Below are positions 54,470 to 62,255 of a stretch of DNA of 64,000 nt, piece after piece. Position numbers and translations under genes: made by a program. Source of the stretch: Paenisporosarcina sp050269735 (GTDB lineage Bacteria > Bacillota > Bacilli > Bacillales_A > Planococcaceae). The stretch covers positions 1,178,001 through 1,242,000 of the forward strand of contig NZ_JBNNIX010000001.1 of assembly GCF_050269735.1 (NCBI RefSeq), read 5' to 3'. Within the stretch, counting starts at the first letter, position 1; every line of letters begins with the position of its first letter. The notes beneath the pieces were generated by a model. It was not told the origin of the DNA. It did not search any database and was given only the letters and a program-made list of their open reading frames with translations.

Positions 54470-55426
54470 ATGAACTGGCAAACACGAATAACAGAATTAC
54501 TACATATTAAATATCCAATCATTCAAGGTGGACTTGCATATCTTGCGTATGCGGATTTAGCGGCTGCTGTCTCGAATGCTGGAGGACTTGGTCAGATTAC
54601 GGCAATGAGTCTCGAGTCACCTGAAGCACTGCGAAACGAAATACATAAAGTACGTACTATGACCAATCAACCGTTCGGCGTGAACTTTGCCATTGGGGAT
54701 CAGGGTCGGCCGTTTTCGCATATGCTTGAAGTCGCTATTGAAGAAAAGGTGCCGGTTGTCTCGATGACAGGAGGAAATCCTACGCCTATTTTTGATCAAT
54801 TAAAAGGAACGGATATAAAAAAACTGGTGTTGGTAGCTGCTACAAGACAAGCGCAAAAAGCGGAAGAACTTGGTGCTGACGCTGTCATGGTTGTGGGCCA
54901 GGAGGGTGGAGGGCATTTGGGTCGTGATGACGTTGGAACAATGGTACTTGTCCCGCGTGTAGTAGATGCTGTGTCCATTCCTGTAATAGCCTCTGGTGGA
55001 ATAGGGGATGGCAGAGGTCTCATGGCTGCGCTCGCGCTTGGTGCGGAAGGAATTGAAATGGGTACTCGTTTTATTGCAACAAAAGAATGCGTTCATGCTT
55101 CTCATGTCTACAAACAAGCTTTAATTGATAGTTCTGAAACTGGCACGACAGTAATCAAGCGATCCATAGGCGCACCTGCCCGCGCCTTAATCAATCCTTG
55201 GGCGGAAAAAATCCGTGAAATTGAAGTTGAGATGCCGACATACGAAGCTTTAAGAGAGTATATTAGTGGGGAAGCAAACAAACAATATATTTATGAAGGT
55301 AATGCTGAAAAGGGCTTTGGTTGGGCTGGACAAGTAGCAGGTTTAATTGATGACATCCCGTCAGTAGAACAATTAATTACTCGAATGATTTCACAAGCAG
55401 AAGACTTCCGCTTAAAATGGAAGTAA
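54470..55426 (+). CDS. Nitronate monooxygenase / NPD-like FMN enzyme
   Basis: A 318-residue TIM-barrel FMN protein. YPIIQGGLAYLAYADLAAAV, VSNAGGLGQI, GQEGGGHLGRDDVG and ASGGIGDGRG are the conserved nitronate monooxygenase / enoyl reductase II-like blocks. It oxidises alkyl nitronates or acts as an FMN-dependent reductase; FabK is a possible alternative. SD AGGAGG before ATG 54470. The next gene yktA is 17 bp downstream. Confidence 0.82.
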   Translation: MNWQTRITELLHIKYPIIQGGLAYLAYADLAAAVSNAGGLGQITAMSLESPEALRNEIHKVRTMTNQPFGVNFAIGDQGRPFSHMLEVAIEEKVPVVSMTGGNPTPIFDQLKGTDIKKLVLVAATRQAQKAEELGADAVMVVGQEGGGHLGRDDVGTMVLVPRVVDAVSIPVIASGGIGDGRGLMAALALGAEGIEMGTRFIATKECVHASHVYKQALIDSSETGTTVIKRSIGAPARALINPWAEKIREIEVEMPTYEALREYISGEANKQYIYEGNAEKGFGWAGQVAGLIDDIPSVEQLITRMISQAEDFRLKWK

Positions 55427-55443
55427 GGAAAGGGTGAATAAAC

Positions 55444-55722
55444 ATGAGTTTTGCATATCCATTTTCAAAAGATTGGTCGACTGAGGAAATAATCGCTGTC
55501 GTTCAATTTTTTGAAGTCATAGAATACGCTTACGAACAAGGTGTAAACCGAGAAGTCTTGATGGAAAAATATCGACGTTTTAAAGAGGTAGTTCCGTCAA
55601 TGGCTGAAGAGAAAACTTACTTCAGGGAATTCGAAAAAGAAAGCGGCTATATTTGTTATCCAATCATCAAAAAAATGAAAGAAACGACTAAAGGTGCAAT
55701 CATTAAAGGGGCAGGGAAATAA
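55444..55722 (+). CDS. yktA: UPF0223 family protein YktA
   Basis: A 92-residue protein of UPF0223. FAYPFSKDWSTEEIIAVVQF near the start, a helical middle with LMEKYRRFKEVVPS, and GYICYPIIKKMK near residue 72 are characteristic. Function unknown; probably cytoplasmic and all-helical. SD GAAAGGGTG. It follows the FMN enzyme closely and ends at a terminator. Confidence 0.88.
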   Translation: MSFAYPFSKDWSTEEIIAVVQFFEVIEYAYEQGVNREVLMEKYRRFKEVVPSMAEEKTYFREFEKESGYICYPIIKKMKETTKGAIIKGAGK

Positions 55723-55817
55723 TTTAAGCTGGCTAGATTGTAAATAAGAAATTCTTTTAAAATCAAAAGTTAAATGCTATTGGTCTACGAAAGAATATAC
55801 GCTTTTGCTCGGGAAAC

Positions 55818-55857
55818 AACCTGCCAAAGATGAAATTTTGGCAGGTTCCTTCTTTTC
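55818..55857 (+). terminator. Terminator downstream of yktA
   Basis: AACCTGCCAAA and TTTGGCAGGTT form an 11-bp stem with an 8-nt loop followed by CCTTCTTTT. It is about 95 bp after the stop. Confidence 0.7.
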
Positions 55858-55930
55858 TTATCCGATTGTGAGAAGTTTCTTTGTTTTTCGTCTATAATGA
55901 ACGGTTTTTCTGAGGCTGAAAGGCGAAACC

Positions 55931-56035
55931 CGACTCTTGGTTGTAAAAATCGAGGTTGACGTAGGAAAAATTGGAGTTGACGTAGGAAAAATTGACCTTC
56001 ACGTAGGAAAAATCGCCGTTCACGTTGTAAAAACA
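55931..56035 (+). repeat. Five-unit 21-bp tandem repeat
   Basis: Units start at 55931, 55952, 55973, 55994 and 56015. The three inner units share CACGTAGGAAAAAT or GACGTAGGAAAAATT; the two outer ones end TTGTAAAAA. The variable first six bases differ from unit to unit. No spacers, so not a CRISPR. Frames on both strands across it are repeat artefacts. It occupies most of the gene-free 55723-56134 gap together with two terminators. Confidence 0.88.
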
Positions 56036-56076
56036 TCTTTTTGCAAGTTTCGTCAATCAAGTGACAAAACAAAACA

Positions 56077-56110
56077 AACGCTCAGAGTGAAAATTTCTCT
56101 GAGCGTTTTT
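56077..56110. terminator. Terminator of yktB (bidirectional form)
   Basis: AACGCTCAGAG and CTCTGAGCGTT pair around an 8-nt loop, with TTTTTC on one side and a T-rich tail on the minus side. Confidence 0.85.
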
Positions 56111-56134
56111 CGTCTTTAACGAATCCTTGTTATG

Positions 56135-56758
56135 TTATTTATTAACCATCACATAATAGACAGGTAATAACGCTTCAAATGTTTCTTCAGCAAATGAGGC
56201 GAATTCTTCCTCTGACATTTCAATTGCCTTTTCTCTTGAAAGATGGCGTCCAACTAAAAACTCGGCTTTCTTCACTTCTTTTAAACGCGTCAATAAAGAA
56301 GGCAATTGTTCTTTGTGTGCCGTTTTAAGTGGAATTGCTTTAGGGGACATGTGATCGCCTGAAACAATAAAGTCTTGAGGGAGTTTCTTAAACAAACTTT
56401 TCTTTTTCAATAATCTTTCTGCAATTTGTACTTTATCTGGTACTTCATAAATGACAGCCAAAATAATGAACACATGCGTACCCCATAAACCGATTTGAAA
56501 ATGGGGAATCGCTTTGTATCCTCGTTTGTATGGAGCGAATGCCACCCAGGAATCTTTTGGTGGATTTACGGAACGTCTGGCATGCTTCGCGACATGCGGA
56601 AAGAATTCACCGCCTGTGTTACTTGAAAAATAAGCTGCATATGTATGACCGAAAGCTTCGAACTTTGGTCGGACTTTTTCTATCAAAGCTTGCATACGAT
56701 GTTCTAAACCTTCTATTTGAAAAACCTCAAAATCATCCTTTTCCCATTGATATTTCAA
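56135..56758 (-). CDS. yktB: UPF0637 family protein YktB
   Basis: A 207-residue protein. HVAKHARRSVNPPKDSWVAF near residue 60 and HFQIGLWGTHVF near 90 are the conserved UPF0637 core; SGDHMSP follows near 150. Function unknown. TTG at 56758 follows GAAAGGTGG; the GTG four codons earlier lies in that SD and is the alternative start. Conserved neighbour of yktA, ykzI and suhB in Bacillales. Confidence 0.86.
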   Translation of the reverse strand: MKYQWEKDDFEVFQIEGLEHRMQALIEKVRPKFEAFGHTYAAYFSSNTGGEFFPHVAKHARRSVNPPKDSWVAFAPYKRGYKAIPHFQIGLWGTHVFIILAVIYEVPDKVQIAERLLKKKSLFKKLPQDFIVSGDHMSPKAIPLKTAHKEQLPSLLTRLKEVKKAEFLVGRHLSREKAIEMSEEEFASFAEETFEALLPVYYVMVNK

Positions 56759-56838
56759 CTTTTTTTCCACCTTTCGTACTTCCTATGTTTATTTTAATCA
56801 AAAAGTGGGAAAAAATCTTGTAAGTAAGCTTTATGGAG

Positions 56839-56867
56839 TTGACAAAAACAACTTAACGCCATATTGT
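56839..56867 (+). promoter_or_regulatory. SigA-type promoter of the ykzI-like gene
   Basis: A perfect TTGACA, 17 bp, then TATTGT, about 47 bp before the start codon. Confidence 0.6.
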
Positions 56868-56914
56868 ATATAAAACATTCTGAATATTTAGATAAAAGAA
56901 AAGGGGTGTAAGAC

Positions 56915-57112
56915 ATGAAACAAGTTGTCCAAATCATTCGTAAAGAAGACGTTGAGAAAAAGATGGTTTTCGGATTGAAATTAGACCTTGACTATGAACT
57001 TGCCTCTTTGTACGATGCGATGCAAGAGAAAAATCAAGCAGAAATCGACAAGAGCAAAGTAAGGCTTGGCGAAATTCATAAGCAATTGAAGGCTCTCCAT
57101 GCTTTACACTAA
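56915..57112 (+). CDS. ykzI: Small conserved protein, YkzI-like
   Basis: A 65-residue helical, highly charged protein (start MKQVVQIIRKEDVEKK, then DLDYELASLYDAMQEK). Position between yktB and suhB and its size match B. subtilis ykzI; the assignment rests mainly on that. Function unknown. SD AAAAGGGGTG. It has its own promoter and terminator. Confidence 0.7.
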   Translation: MKQVVQIIRKEDVEKKMVFGLKLDLDYELASLYDAMQEKNQAEIDKSKVRLGEIHKQLKALHALH

Positions 57113-57140
57113 AAAGAAATCCAGCCCTTATACTTAAACG

Positions 57141-57177
57141 CACCTGATCGTCTATTTCTGACATCAGGTGTTTTTTT
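57141..57177 (+). terminator. Terminator of the ykzI-like gene, overlapping the suhB promoter
   Basis: CACCTGAT and ATCAGGTG pair around a 14-nt loop, followed by seven T residues. Its right arm and T-run form the spacer of the next promoter. Confidence 0.85.
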
Positions 57178-57186
57178 GTTTATAAT
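57158..57186 (+). promoter_or_regulatory. Promoter of suhB, inside a terminator
   Basis: CTGACA, 17 bp, then a perfect TATAAT. The transcript should start near 57193, downstream of the ATG at 57187, which decides for the TTG start of suhB. Confidence 0.65.
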
Positions 57187-57222
57187 ATGAGAAGAGAAAG
57201 ATTTAGAAAGGCGGCAATTTCA

Positions 57223-58014
57223 TTGGAACTTCAACAACTCGATCGCTATGCAAAAGCATTAATCAAAGAAGCAGGCAGAAAGATTCGCCACTCGTTAACT
57301 TATGATTTAGTTATCGAATCAAAAGCAGATGCCAATGATTTGGTAACTAATATGGATAAAGAAATTGAACAATTTTTCATTGAGCATATCCGAAAAGATT
57401 ACGTTGGACATGCAATTTTAGGTGAAGAAGGATTCGGTGATGTTCTCGAGTCATTGAATGGTTATGTGTGGATGTTAGATCCTATAGACGGAACAATGAA
57501 CTTTATTCACCAACAACGAAATTTCGCCATTTCATTAGGCATATTTAAAGATGGTGTTGGAGTTTTTGGTTACATATATGACGTTATGAATGACGAGTTA
57601 TACAGTGCTCAGAAAGGTCATGGTGCTTATTTAAATGATGAGCCAATTCCAATGTTGGAGTCGACAACGATTTCCAAAGCAATTATTGGAATGAATGCGA
57701 GTTGGGTGGTTCCGAATCGACATATTGAAAATGAAGGGCTTATTCGATTGGTCAAAGATGTTCGTGGAATCCGTTCATATGGTTCTGCAGCACTTGAGCT
57801 TGCTTATGTTTCGACAGGGCGAATTGATGCTTATATGTCCATGCGTTTATCGCCGTGGGATGTTGCTGGAGGTGTTGTCATTGCCGAAGAAGTGGGAGCC
57901 GTAGCGACCAATTTGAATGGACAACCTTTAAAGTTTTTAGGGCAAGACACCTTTATTGTGGCACGTAAGAGTTTGCACGATTCTTTATTGGCGAATTATA
58001 TTACCATGAAATAA
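57223..58014 (+). CDS. suhB: Inositol monophosphatase family protein (SuhB/YktC)
   Basis: A 263-residue Mg2+-dependent phosphatase. The motifs are GEEGFG near residue 67, DPIDGTMNF near 86 (two metal-binding Asp) and WDVAGG near 213. It hydrolyses inositol phosphates or related sugar phosphates. I chose TTG 57223, eight to nine bases after AGAAAGGCGG. An ATG at 57187 directly abuts the promoter -10 and cannot be on the transcript. Ends at a strong bidirectional terminator. Confidence 0.9.
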   Translation: MELQQLDRYAKALIKEAGRKIRHSLTYDLVIESKADANDLVTNMDKEIEQFFIEHIRKDYVGHAILGEEGFGDVLESLNGYVWMLDPIDGTMNFIHQQRNFAISLGIFKDGVGVFGYIYDVMNDELYSAQKGHGAYLNDEPIPMLESTTISKAIIGMNASWVVPNRHIENEGLIRLVKDVRGIRSYGSAALELAYVSTGRIDAYMSMRLSPWDVAGGVVIAEEVGAVATNLNGQPLKFLGQDTFIVARKSLHDSLLANYITMK

Positions 58015-58053
58015 AAAGGAAGGAATGGAGTGCGTCCATTCCTTCCTTTTTTA
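58013..58053. terminator. Bidirectional terminator between suhB and ylaF
   Basis: AAAAAGGAAGGAATGGA and TCCATTCCTTCCTTTTTT form a perfect 17-bp stem with loop GTGCG. Confidence 0.96.
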
Positions 58054-58073
58054 TTTTTCACATCATAACTTGC

Positions 58074-58259
58074 TTATAATGTTCCTTCATCACGCATTTT
58101 CTTTTTCGTTTTAAATCCGAAACCCATGACAATAATAAGTAGTGTAATACTTGCAAAGATGCCAATCACACTACGTAATCCAACAGATATTCCAATCGCA
58201 AACATCGATAATAGAGCTAAAAGGGAATATAGTACAAATACCCATTTAATATTTTTCAC
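58074..58259 (-). CDS. ylaF: Small membrane protein YlaF (DUF5325)
   Basis: A 61-residue protein with two hydrophobic helices (about 5-24 and 29-48) and a basic tail (FKTKKKMRDEG). Its size, topology, divergent position beside typA and the GFGFKTKKKMR end match YlaF/DUF5325. Function unknown. GTG start with GGAGGGT upstream. Confidence 0.78.
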   Translation of the reverse strand: MKNIKWVFVLYSLLALLSMFAIGISVGLRSVIGIFASITLLIIVMGFGFKTKKKMRDEGTL

Positions 58260-58303
58260 AAAGTACCCTCCACAAAAGCGATAATATTCTTACAATTCTA
58301 AAT

Positions 58304-58333
58304 CAGACAAATAGTAACAACATGTGCTATAAT
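58304..58333 (+). promoter_or_regulatory. Promoter of typA
   Basis: CAGACA, 18 bp, then a perfect TATAAT, about 40 bp before typA. Confidence 0.6.
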
Positions 58334-58374
58334 AACACAGTTAAGGACTCGAAAAAAGAATATGGAGTGAAACA

Positions 58375-60222
58375 ATGACTAATTTACGTCAAGACCTAAG
58401 AAACATTGCAATTATTGCCCACGTTGACCATGGTAAAACAACTTTAGTTGACCAATTATTAAAACAATCCGGTACTTTCCGTTCAAATGAACATGTGGAC
58501 GAGCGTGCGATGGATTCAGGTGATATCGAGCGCGAGCGTGGTATTACGATTCTTGCTAAAAACACAGCGATTCAATATAAAGATGTGAAAATCAACATTC
58601 TTGATACACCTGGACACGCTGACTTTGGTGGAGAAGTTGAACGTATTATGAAAATGGTAGACGGTGTTCTACTTGTTGTGGATGCTTACGAAGGTTGTAT
58701 GCCACAAACTCGTTTCGTATTGAAAAAAGCTTTGGAACAAAACTTACAACCAATCGTAGTTGTAAACAAAATTGACCGTGACTTTGCTCGCCCAGAAGAA
58801 GTAGTAGATGAAGTTCTTGAACTTTTCATTGAATTGGAAGCAAATGATGATCAATTGGAATTCCCTGTTATCTTCGCATCAGGTATGAACGGTACTGCAA
58901 GTCTTTCACCAGTTGCTGCAGAGCAAGATGAAAACATGCAAGTACTTTATGATGCAATTATTGAACATATCCCGGCTCCAGTAGACAACAAAGAAGAGCC
59001 TCTTCAATTCCAGGTATCTCTTCTTGACTACAATGATTATGTTGGCCGTATTGGTATCGGTCGCGTATTCCGTGGAACGATGGAAGTAGGACAACAAGTA
59101 TCTCTTATGAAACTAGACGGGAAAGTGAAAAACTTCCGTGTAACAAAAATGTTTGGTTTCATGGGTCTTAAACGTGTTGAAATCCAAAAAGCTTCTGCAG
59201 GTGATTTAATTGCCGTATCAGGGATGGAAGATATCAACGTTGGAGAAACAGTTTGTCCAACTGAGCATCCTGAAGCATTACCAATCTTGCGCATTGATGA
59301 GCCGACTCTTCAAATGACGTTCCTAGTGAACAACAGTCCATTTGCTGGACGTGAAGGTAAGTGGGTAACATCTCGTAAAATTGATGAGCGTCTTCAATCT
59401 CAACTTGAAACAGACGTATCACTTCGTGTAGATCCAACTGATTCTCCTGATGCATGGGTTGTATCCGGTCGTGGGGAATTACATTTATCTATCTTGATTG
59501 AAAACATGCGTCGTGAAGGTTTTGAATTACAAGTTTCAAAACCAGAAGTAATTGTTCGTGAAGTTGATGGGGTTCGTTGTGAGCCGGTTGAGCGTGTACA
59601 AATTGATATTCCTGAAGAACATGTAGGTTCAATCATTGAATCAATGGGTGAGCGTAAAGGTGAAATGCTTGATATGGTCAACAATGGTTCAGGTCAAGTA
59701 CGTTTAATCTTTATGGTTCCTGCTCGTGGTTTGATTGGATACACAACTGAATTCATGACGTTAACTCGTGGATACGGAATCATCAACCATACTTTCGACA
59801 GCTACCAACCAATGCAAAAAGGTCGCGTAGGCGGACGTAGTAAAGGTGTTCTAGTGGCGATGGCAACAGGACAAGCTTCTGAATACGGAATTCTAGGTAT
59901 TGAAGACCGCGGTACAATTTTCGTTGAACCAGGTACTGATATTTATGAAGGAATGATCGTTGGAGAGCATACTCGTGATAATGACTTAACAGTTAACATT
60001 ACGAAGATGAAAGCTGCCAATAACATCCGTTCTGCTAACAAAGAAGCGACAACTACACGTAAAAAACCACGTATCATGACGTTGGAAGAATCACTTGAAT
60101 ACCTAAATGATGATGAGTACTGTGAAATTACACCTCAATCGATTCGTTTACGTAAAAAAGTTCTTGATAAAAACGAACGTGAACGTGTAACGAAAAAGGC
60201 GAAAACTGCAGAAAATAGTTAA
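58375..60222 (+). CDS. typA: Ribosome-associated GTPase TypA/BipA
   Basis: A 615-residue translational GTPase: P-loop AHVDHGKTT at residues 15-23, switch RGITI, DTPGHAD near 76 and NKIDRD near 130. EF-G-like domains II, III and V follow, with a TypA-specific C-terminal domain. It binds the 70S ribosome and aids 50S biogenesis under cold or stress. Codon use is strongly biased (few rare codons), fitting high expression. SD TGGAG. Confidence 0.97.
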   Translation: MTNLRQDLRNIAIIAHVDHGKTTLVDQLLKQSGTFRSNEHVDERAMDSGDIERERGITILAKNTAIQYKDVKINILDTPGHADFGGEVERIMKMVDGVLLVVDAYEGCMPQTRFVLKKALEQNLQPIVVVNKIDRDFARPEEVVDEVLELFIELEANDDQLEFPVIFASGMNGTASLSPVAAEQDENMQVLYDAIIEHIPAPVDNKEEPLQFQVSLLDYNDYVGRIGIGRVFRGTMEVGQQVSLMKLDGKVKNFRVTKMFGFMGLKRVEIQKASAGDLIAVSGMEDINVGETVCPTEHPEALPILRIDEPTLQMTFLVNNSPFAGREGKWVTSRKIDERLQSQLETDVSLRVDPTDSPDAWVVSGRGELHLSILIENMRREGFELQVSKPEVIVREVDGVRCEPVERVQIDIPEEHVGSIIESMGERKGEMLDMVNNGSGQVRLIFMVPARGLIGYTTEFMTLTRGYGIINHTFDSYQPMQKGRVGGRSKGVLVAMATGQASEYGILGIEDRGTIFVEPGTDIYEGMIVGEHTRDNDLTVNITKMKAANNIRSANKEATTTRKKPRIMTLEESLEYLNDDEYCEITPQSIRLRKKVLDKNERERVTKKAKTAENS

Positions 60223-60246
60223 TCGCGATAGAAAGGTTGAGAAATC

Positions 60247-60576
60247 TTGGCTGAACAGCAATTTGTCTATGACAAGATGTACCCAGTTGCACGTTGGCTT
60301 TATGAAATCCTTCCGAACTATGATGTGGCAGGATACGCATTGTATCTTGTCATCTTCTTACTATCGGCGGTAGTGTACAAATTAGGATTTGCTAAAAAAT
60401 TAAGAATGGGACAAAACATCGTAATCTACTTATTTTTGTTGATTGGATGTATCATGCTTACTTTTTTAGCTTTCTTCCTACCAATAGTAGAAGGATTAAT
60501 TATTGCCGCAATGATATTGATTTTGTATAAAATTCGTTTGCATAATGAAAAAAAGAGAAGCGCTAGCGCAAGCTAG
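60247..60576 (+). CDS. ylaH: YlaH-like membrane protein
   Basis: A 109-residue protein with three hydrophobic helices (about 27-45, 56-76 and 78-96) and a basic tail. Position directly after typA and size match YlaH. Function unknown. TTG start with AAAGGTTGAG upstream. The final codons (Ser-Ala-Ser-Ala-Ser) form part of a terminator stem and overlap by 14 bases the convergent gene on the other strand. Confidence 0.82.
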   Translation: MAEQQFVYDKMYPVARWLYEILPNYDVAGYALYLVIFLLSAVVYKLGFAKKLRMGQNIVIYLFLLIGCIMLTFLAFFLPIVEGLIIAAMILILYKIRLHNEKKRSASAS

Positions 60577-60591
60577 TGCTTCTCTTTTTTC
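60548..60591. terminator. Bidirectional terminator inside two convergent coding ends
   Basis: AAAAAAGAGAAGC-CTAGC and GCTAG-GCTTCTCTTTTTT pair around GCAA. Both stop codons (ylaH and the opposing membrane gene) lie within it. Confidence 0.93.
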
Positions 60592-61021
60592 TATATAACA
60601 TGGGAAGTAACCAAACATAAAACAAGTGTGCAAGTGACCAATAGCCAAATGCCTGCCAATCATTCCATACTGGAACTTCTTTAATGGCGAGTGCACTAAG
60701 AATAAAATACAAACCGAACGTTGGTAAGCAAAGTAAAAAACTAAGTAACCACAATTTTGGAAGACTGTCTTCGATATGCAATCTTTTCGCAAAGGTAACA
60801 AAGGCGAATGCGATCACTATAGAGATGAGTATATGAAATAAGAATTCAATCGTTTCGGGCCATTGTACACTACCGAAAATAGGGATGAAGTCAACATTAA
60901 GCAATAAAGTATAGACATGTACATTCGTTACAGATTGAATAAATTTCATTAAGAGACCTAATAAAATCCCGCTAAATATGCCAATGTAAAGTGAATTGAC
61001 GATATGTGAACGGGTAAACAT
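60563..61021 (-). CDS. Four-helix membrane protein, unknown function
   Basis: A 152-residue hydrophobic protein with about four helices (roughly 8-28, 58-78, 90-112 and 125-145) and a basic C-terminus. I do not recognise the family. Its ATG overlaps the ylaI stop (TAATG), so the two are translationally coupled. The 3' end overlaps ylaH on the other strand. Confidence 0.72.
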   Translation of the reverse strand: MFTRSHIVNSLYIGIFSGILLGLLMKFIQSVTNVHVYTLLLNVDFIPIFGSVQWPETIEFLFHILISIVIAFAFVTFAKRLHIEDSLPKLWLLSFLLCLPTFGLYFILSALAIKEVPVWNDWQAFGYWSLAHLFYVWLLPMLYRKKRSTSLR

Positions 61022-61224
61022 TAGAAATCTTCTTCTATTCTGCGTGAACTTTTGTAAAAAATAAAGTCACCGGTTGCCAATCGTGCTTGCGTCTTTTCTT
61101 CTATACGTTCATGGCACGGATCACACATATACGTATGAATTGGTCGATTACGCAATTTTTTTGCTTGTGGTGAATCATCAGGTAATTGGTTGATGTTATC
61201 ACAAATGACACATTTTACACGCAT
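61021..61224 (-). CDS. ylaI: Small zinc-ribbon protein YlaI
   Basis: A 67-residue protein with two CxxC knuckles, CVIC at residues 5-8 and CDPC near 34-37, and the conserved KLRNRPIHTYMC between them, as in the YlaI family. Probably a zinc ribbon; function unknown. ATG 61224 follows AGGAGG. Same position after ylaH as in B. subtilis, but on the opposite strand to typA-ylaH here. Confidence 0.85.
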   Translation of the reverse strand: MRVKCVICDNINQLPDDSPQAKKLRNRPIHTYMCDPCHERIEEKTQARLATGDFIFYKSSRRIEEDF

Positions 61225-61236
61225 CAAAACGACCTC

Positions 61237-61737
61237 CTAATCTACTCGGACTGCTTGTACATGTTTGATGGGATTTTCCAAGTTCGATCCATCTGCAAGA
61301 AGGACATAAACTGGGCCATCTTCAAGTAAAGGTTTCCCGTCCTGGCTATATTTAAAAATTAACAAATCTGCTTGTTCCAATGTAAAAGAATGTTCTTCGC
61401 CATTCGCAGTTTCGATAATGACAGATTTTGCGTCATCATTGACTTCCGCATTTTTTAAAAAATGTTTTAAATAAATACCAAAAGTCCCAGTCAGAATTTT
61501 TGTCTTCTCGTATTTTTTCTCTGTTTTTAATGTAGGTGGATATGTTGCACCCTCCATGATTTCACGCGACCAATGGGCAGACATATTTTTAGTATATTCA
61601 TCCAGTTCATTCTTTTCTAGTTGTTGTTCAGTGAAAAATGTTTTTAAATCAATTCGTCGATCATCAAAAATCCAAACACCAGGATCTAAAGTAATTTTAA
61701 ATTTAACATTGCCTTTAATAGGAATAATCGTTTCCAT
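61237..61737 (-). CDS. Conserved Bacillales protein of unknown function
   Basis: A 166-residue soluble protein starting METIIPIKGNVKFKITLDPG, with WIFDDRRIDL near residue 25 and GPVYVLLADGSN near 145. I recall close relatives in other bacilli carrying automatic names such as peptidyl-prolyl isomerase, but I see no isomerase motif. The end faintly resembles molybdopterin-binding-like folds. ATG 61737 follows AGGAGG by ten bases. It is upstream of ylaI by 12 bp, so likely the first gene of this three-gene unit. Confidence 0.72.
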   Translation of the reverse strand: METIIPIKGNVKFKITLDPGVWIFDDRRIDLKTFFTEQQLEKNELDEYTKNMSAHWSREIMEGATYPPTLKTEKKYEKTKILTGTFGIYLKHFLKNAEVNDDAKSVIIETANGEEHSFTLEQADLLIFKYSQDGKPLLEDGPVYVLLADGSNLENPIKHVQAVRVD

Positions 61738-61905
61738 TTTGTTGGTGCCTCCTTGCAAGTTGCATTTCTTCTACTAGTATAACCCTTTGCTTATAGGTAA
61801 AAAAGAATTAAGTTCAGAAAGATTCACAGTGGAAGCGATACTTGCATTTTTGTCACTAGAAAGATACACTTTACTAAGACAATATAAGGTAATGGGGGCG
61901 TCCTC

Positions 61906-62187
61906 ATGGATACTAAATCTCAACAATCGTACCAGCAGAAAGCTATGGAATTATTAAAAGCTGATGCGGAAAAAATAGCAAAACTTATCAAGGTTCAAAT
62001 GGACCATTTGACGATGCCGCAATGCCCACTTTACGAAGAAGTCTTAGATACCCAAATGTACGGTCTATCTAAAGAAATCGATTTCGCAGTAAAATTAGGG
62101 CTTATTGAGCGTGAAGAAGGAAAGTTAATTCTTTCTACACTTGAAAAAGAATTATCTGTGTTGCACGATGCTTATACAGAGAAATAA
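61906..62187 (+). CDS. ylaN: YlaN family protein (UPF0358), iron-linked Fur modulator
   Basis: A 93-residue helical protein. The conserved core is KAMELLKADAEKIAKLIKVQ, QCPLYEEVLDTQMYGLSKE and EEGKLILSTLEKELS. Family knowledge: YlaN is needed under iron limitation and relieves Fur repression. SD GGGGGCG. Ends at its own terminator, just before ftsW. Confidence 0.92.
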   Translation: MDTKSQQSYQQKAMELLKADAEKIAKLIKVQMDHLTMPQCPLYEEVLDTQMYGLSKEIDFAVKLGLIEREEGKLILSTLEKELSVLHDAYTEK

Positions 62188-62189
62188 GT

Positions 62190-62226
62190 AAAAAACTCAA
62201 ACTCAACATGTGTTTGAGTTTTTTTG
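62190..62226 (+). terminator. Terminator of ylaN
   Basis: AAAAACTCAAAC and GTTTGAGTTTTTTT pair around an 8-nt loop. It lies only 30 bp before the ftsW start, so some readthrough is plausible. Confidence 0.9.
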
Positions 62227-62255
62227 CTAGAAAAAAAGAAAAAGAGGTTTCAAAA

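Noticed and set aside
55931..56035. CRISPR array
   Set aside because: Units are directly adjacent with no unique spacers and no cas genes are present.
55785..56119. Frames of 60-95 codons with repeated VGKI or FFLRQ segments
   Set aside because: Produced by the 21-bp tandem array (seven residues per unit), with terminators inside them.
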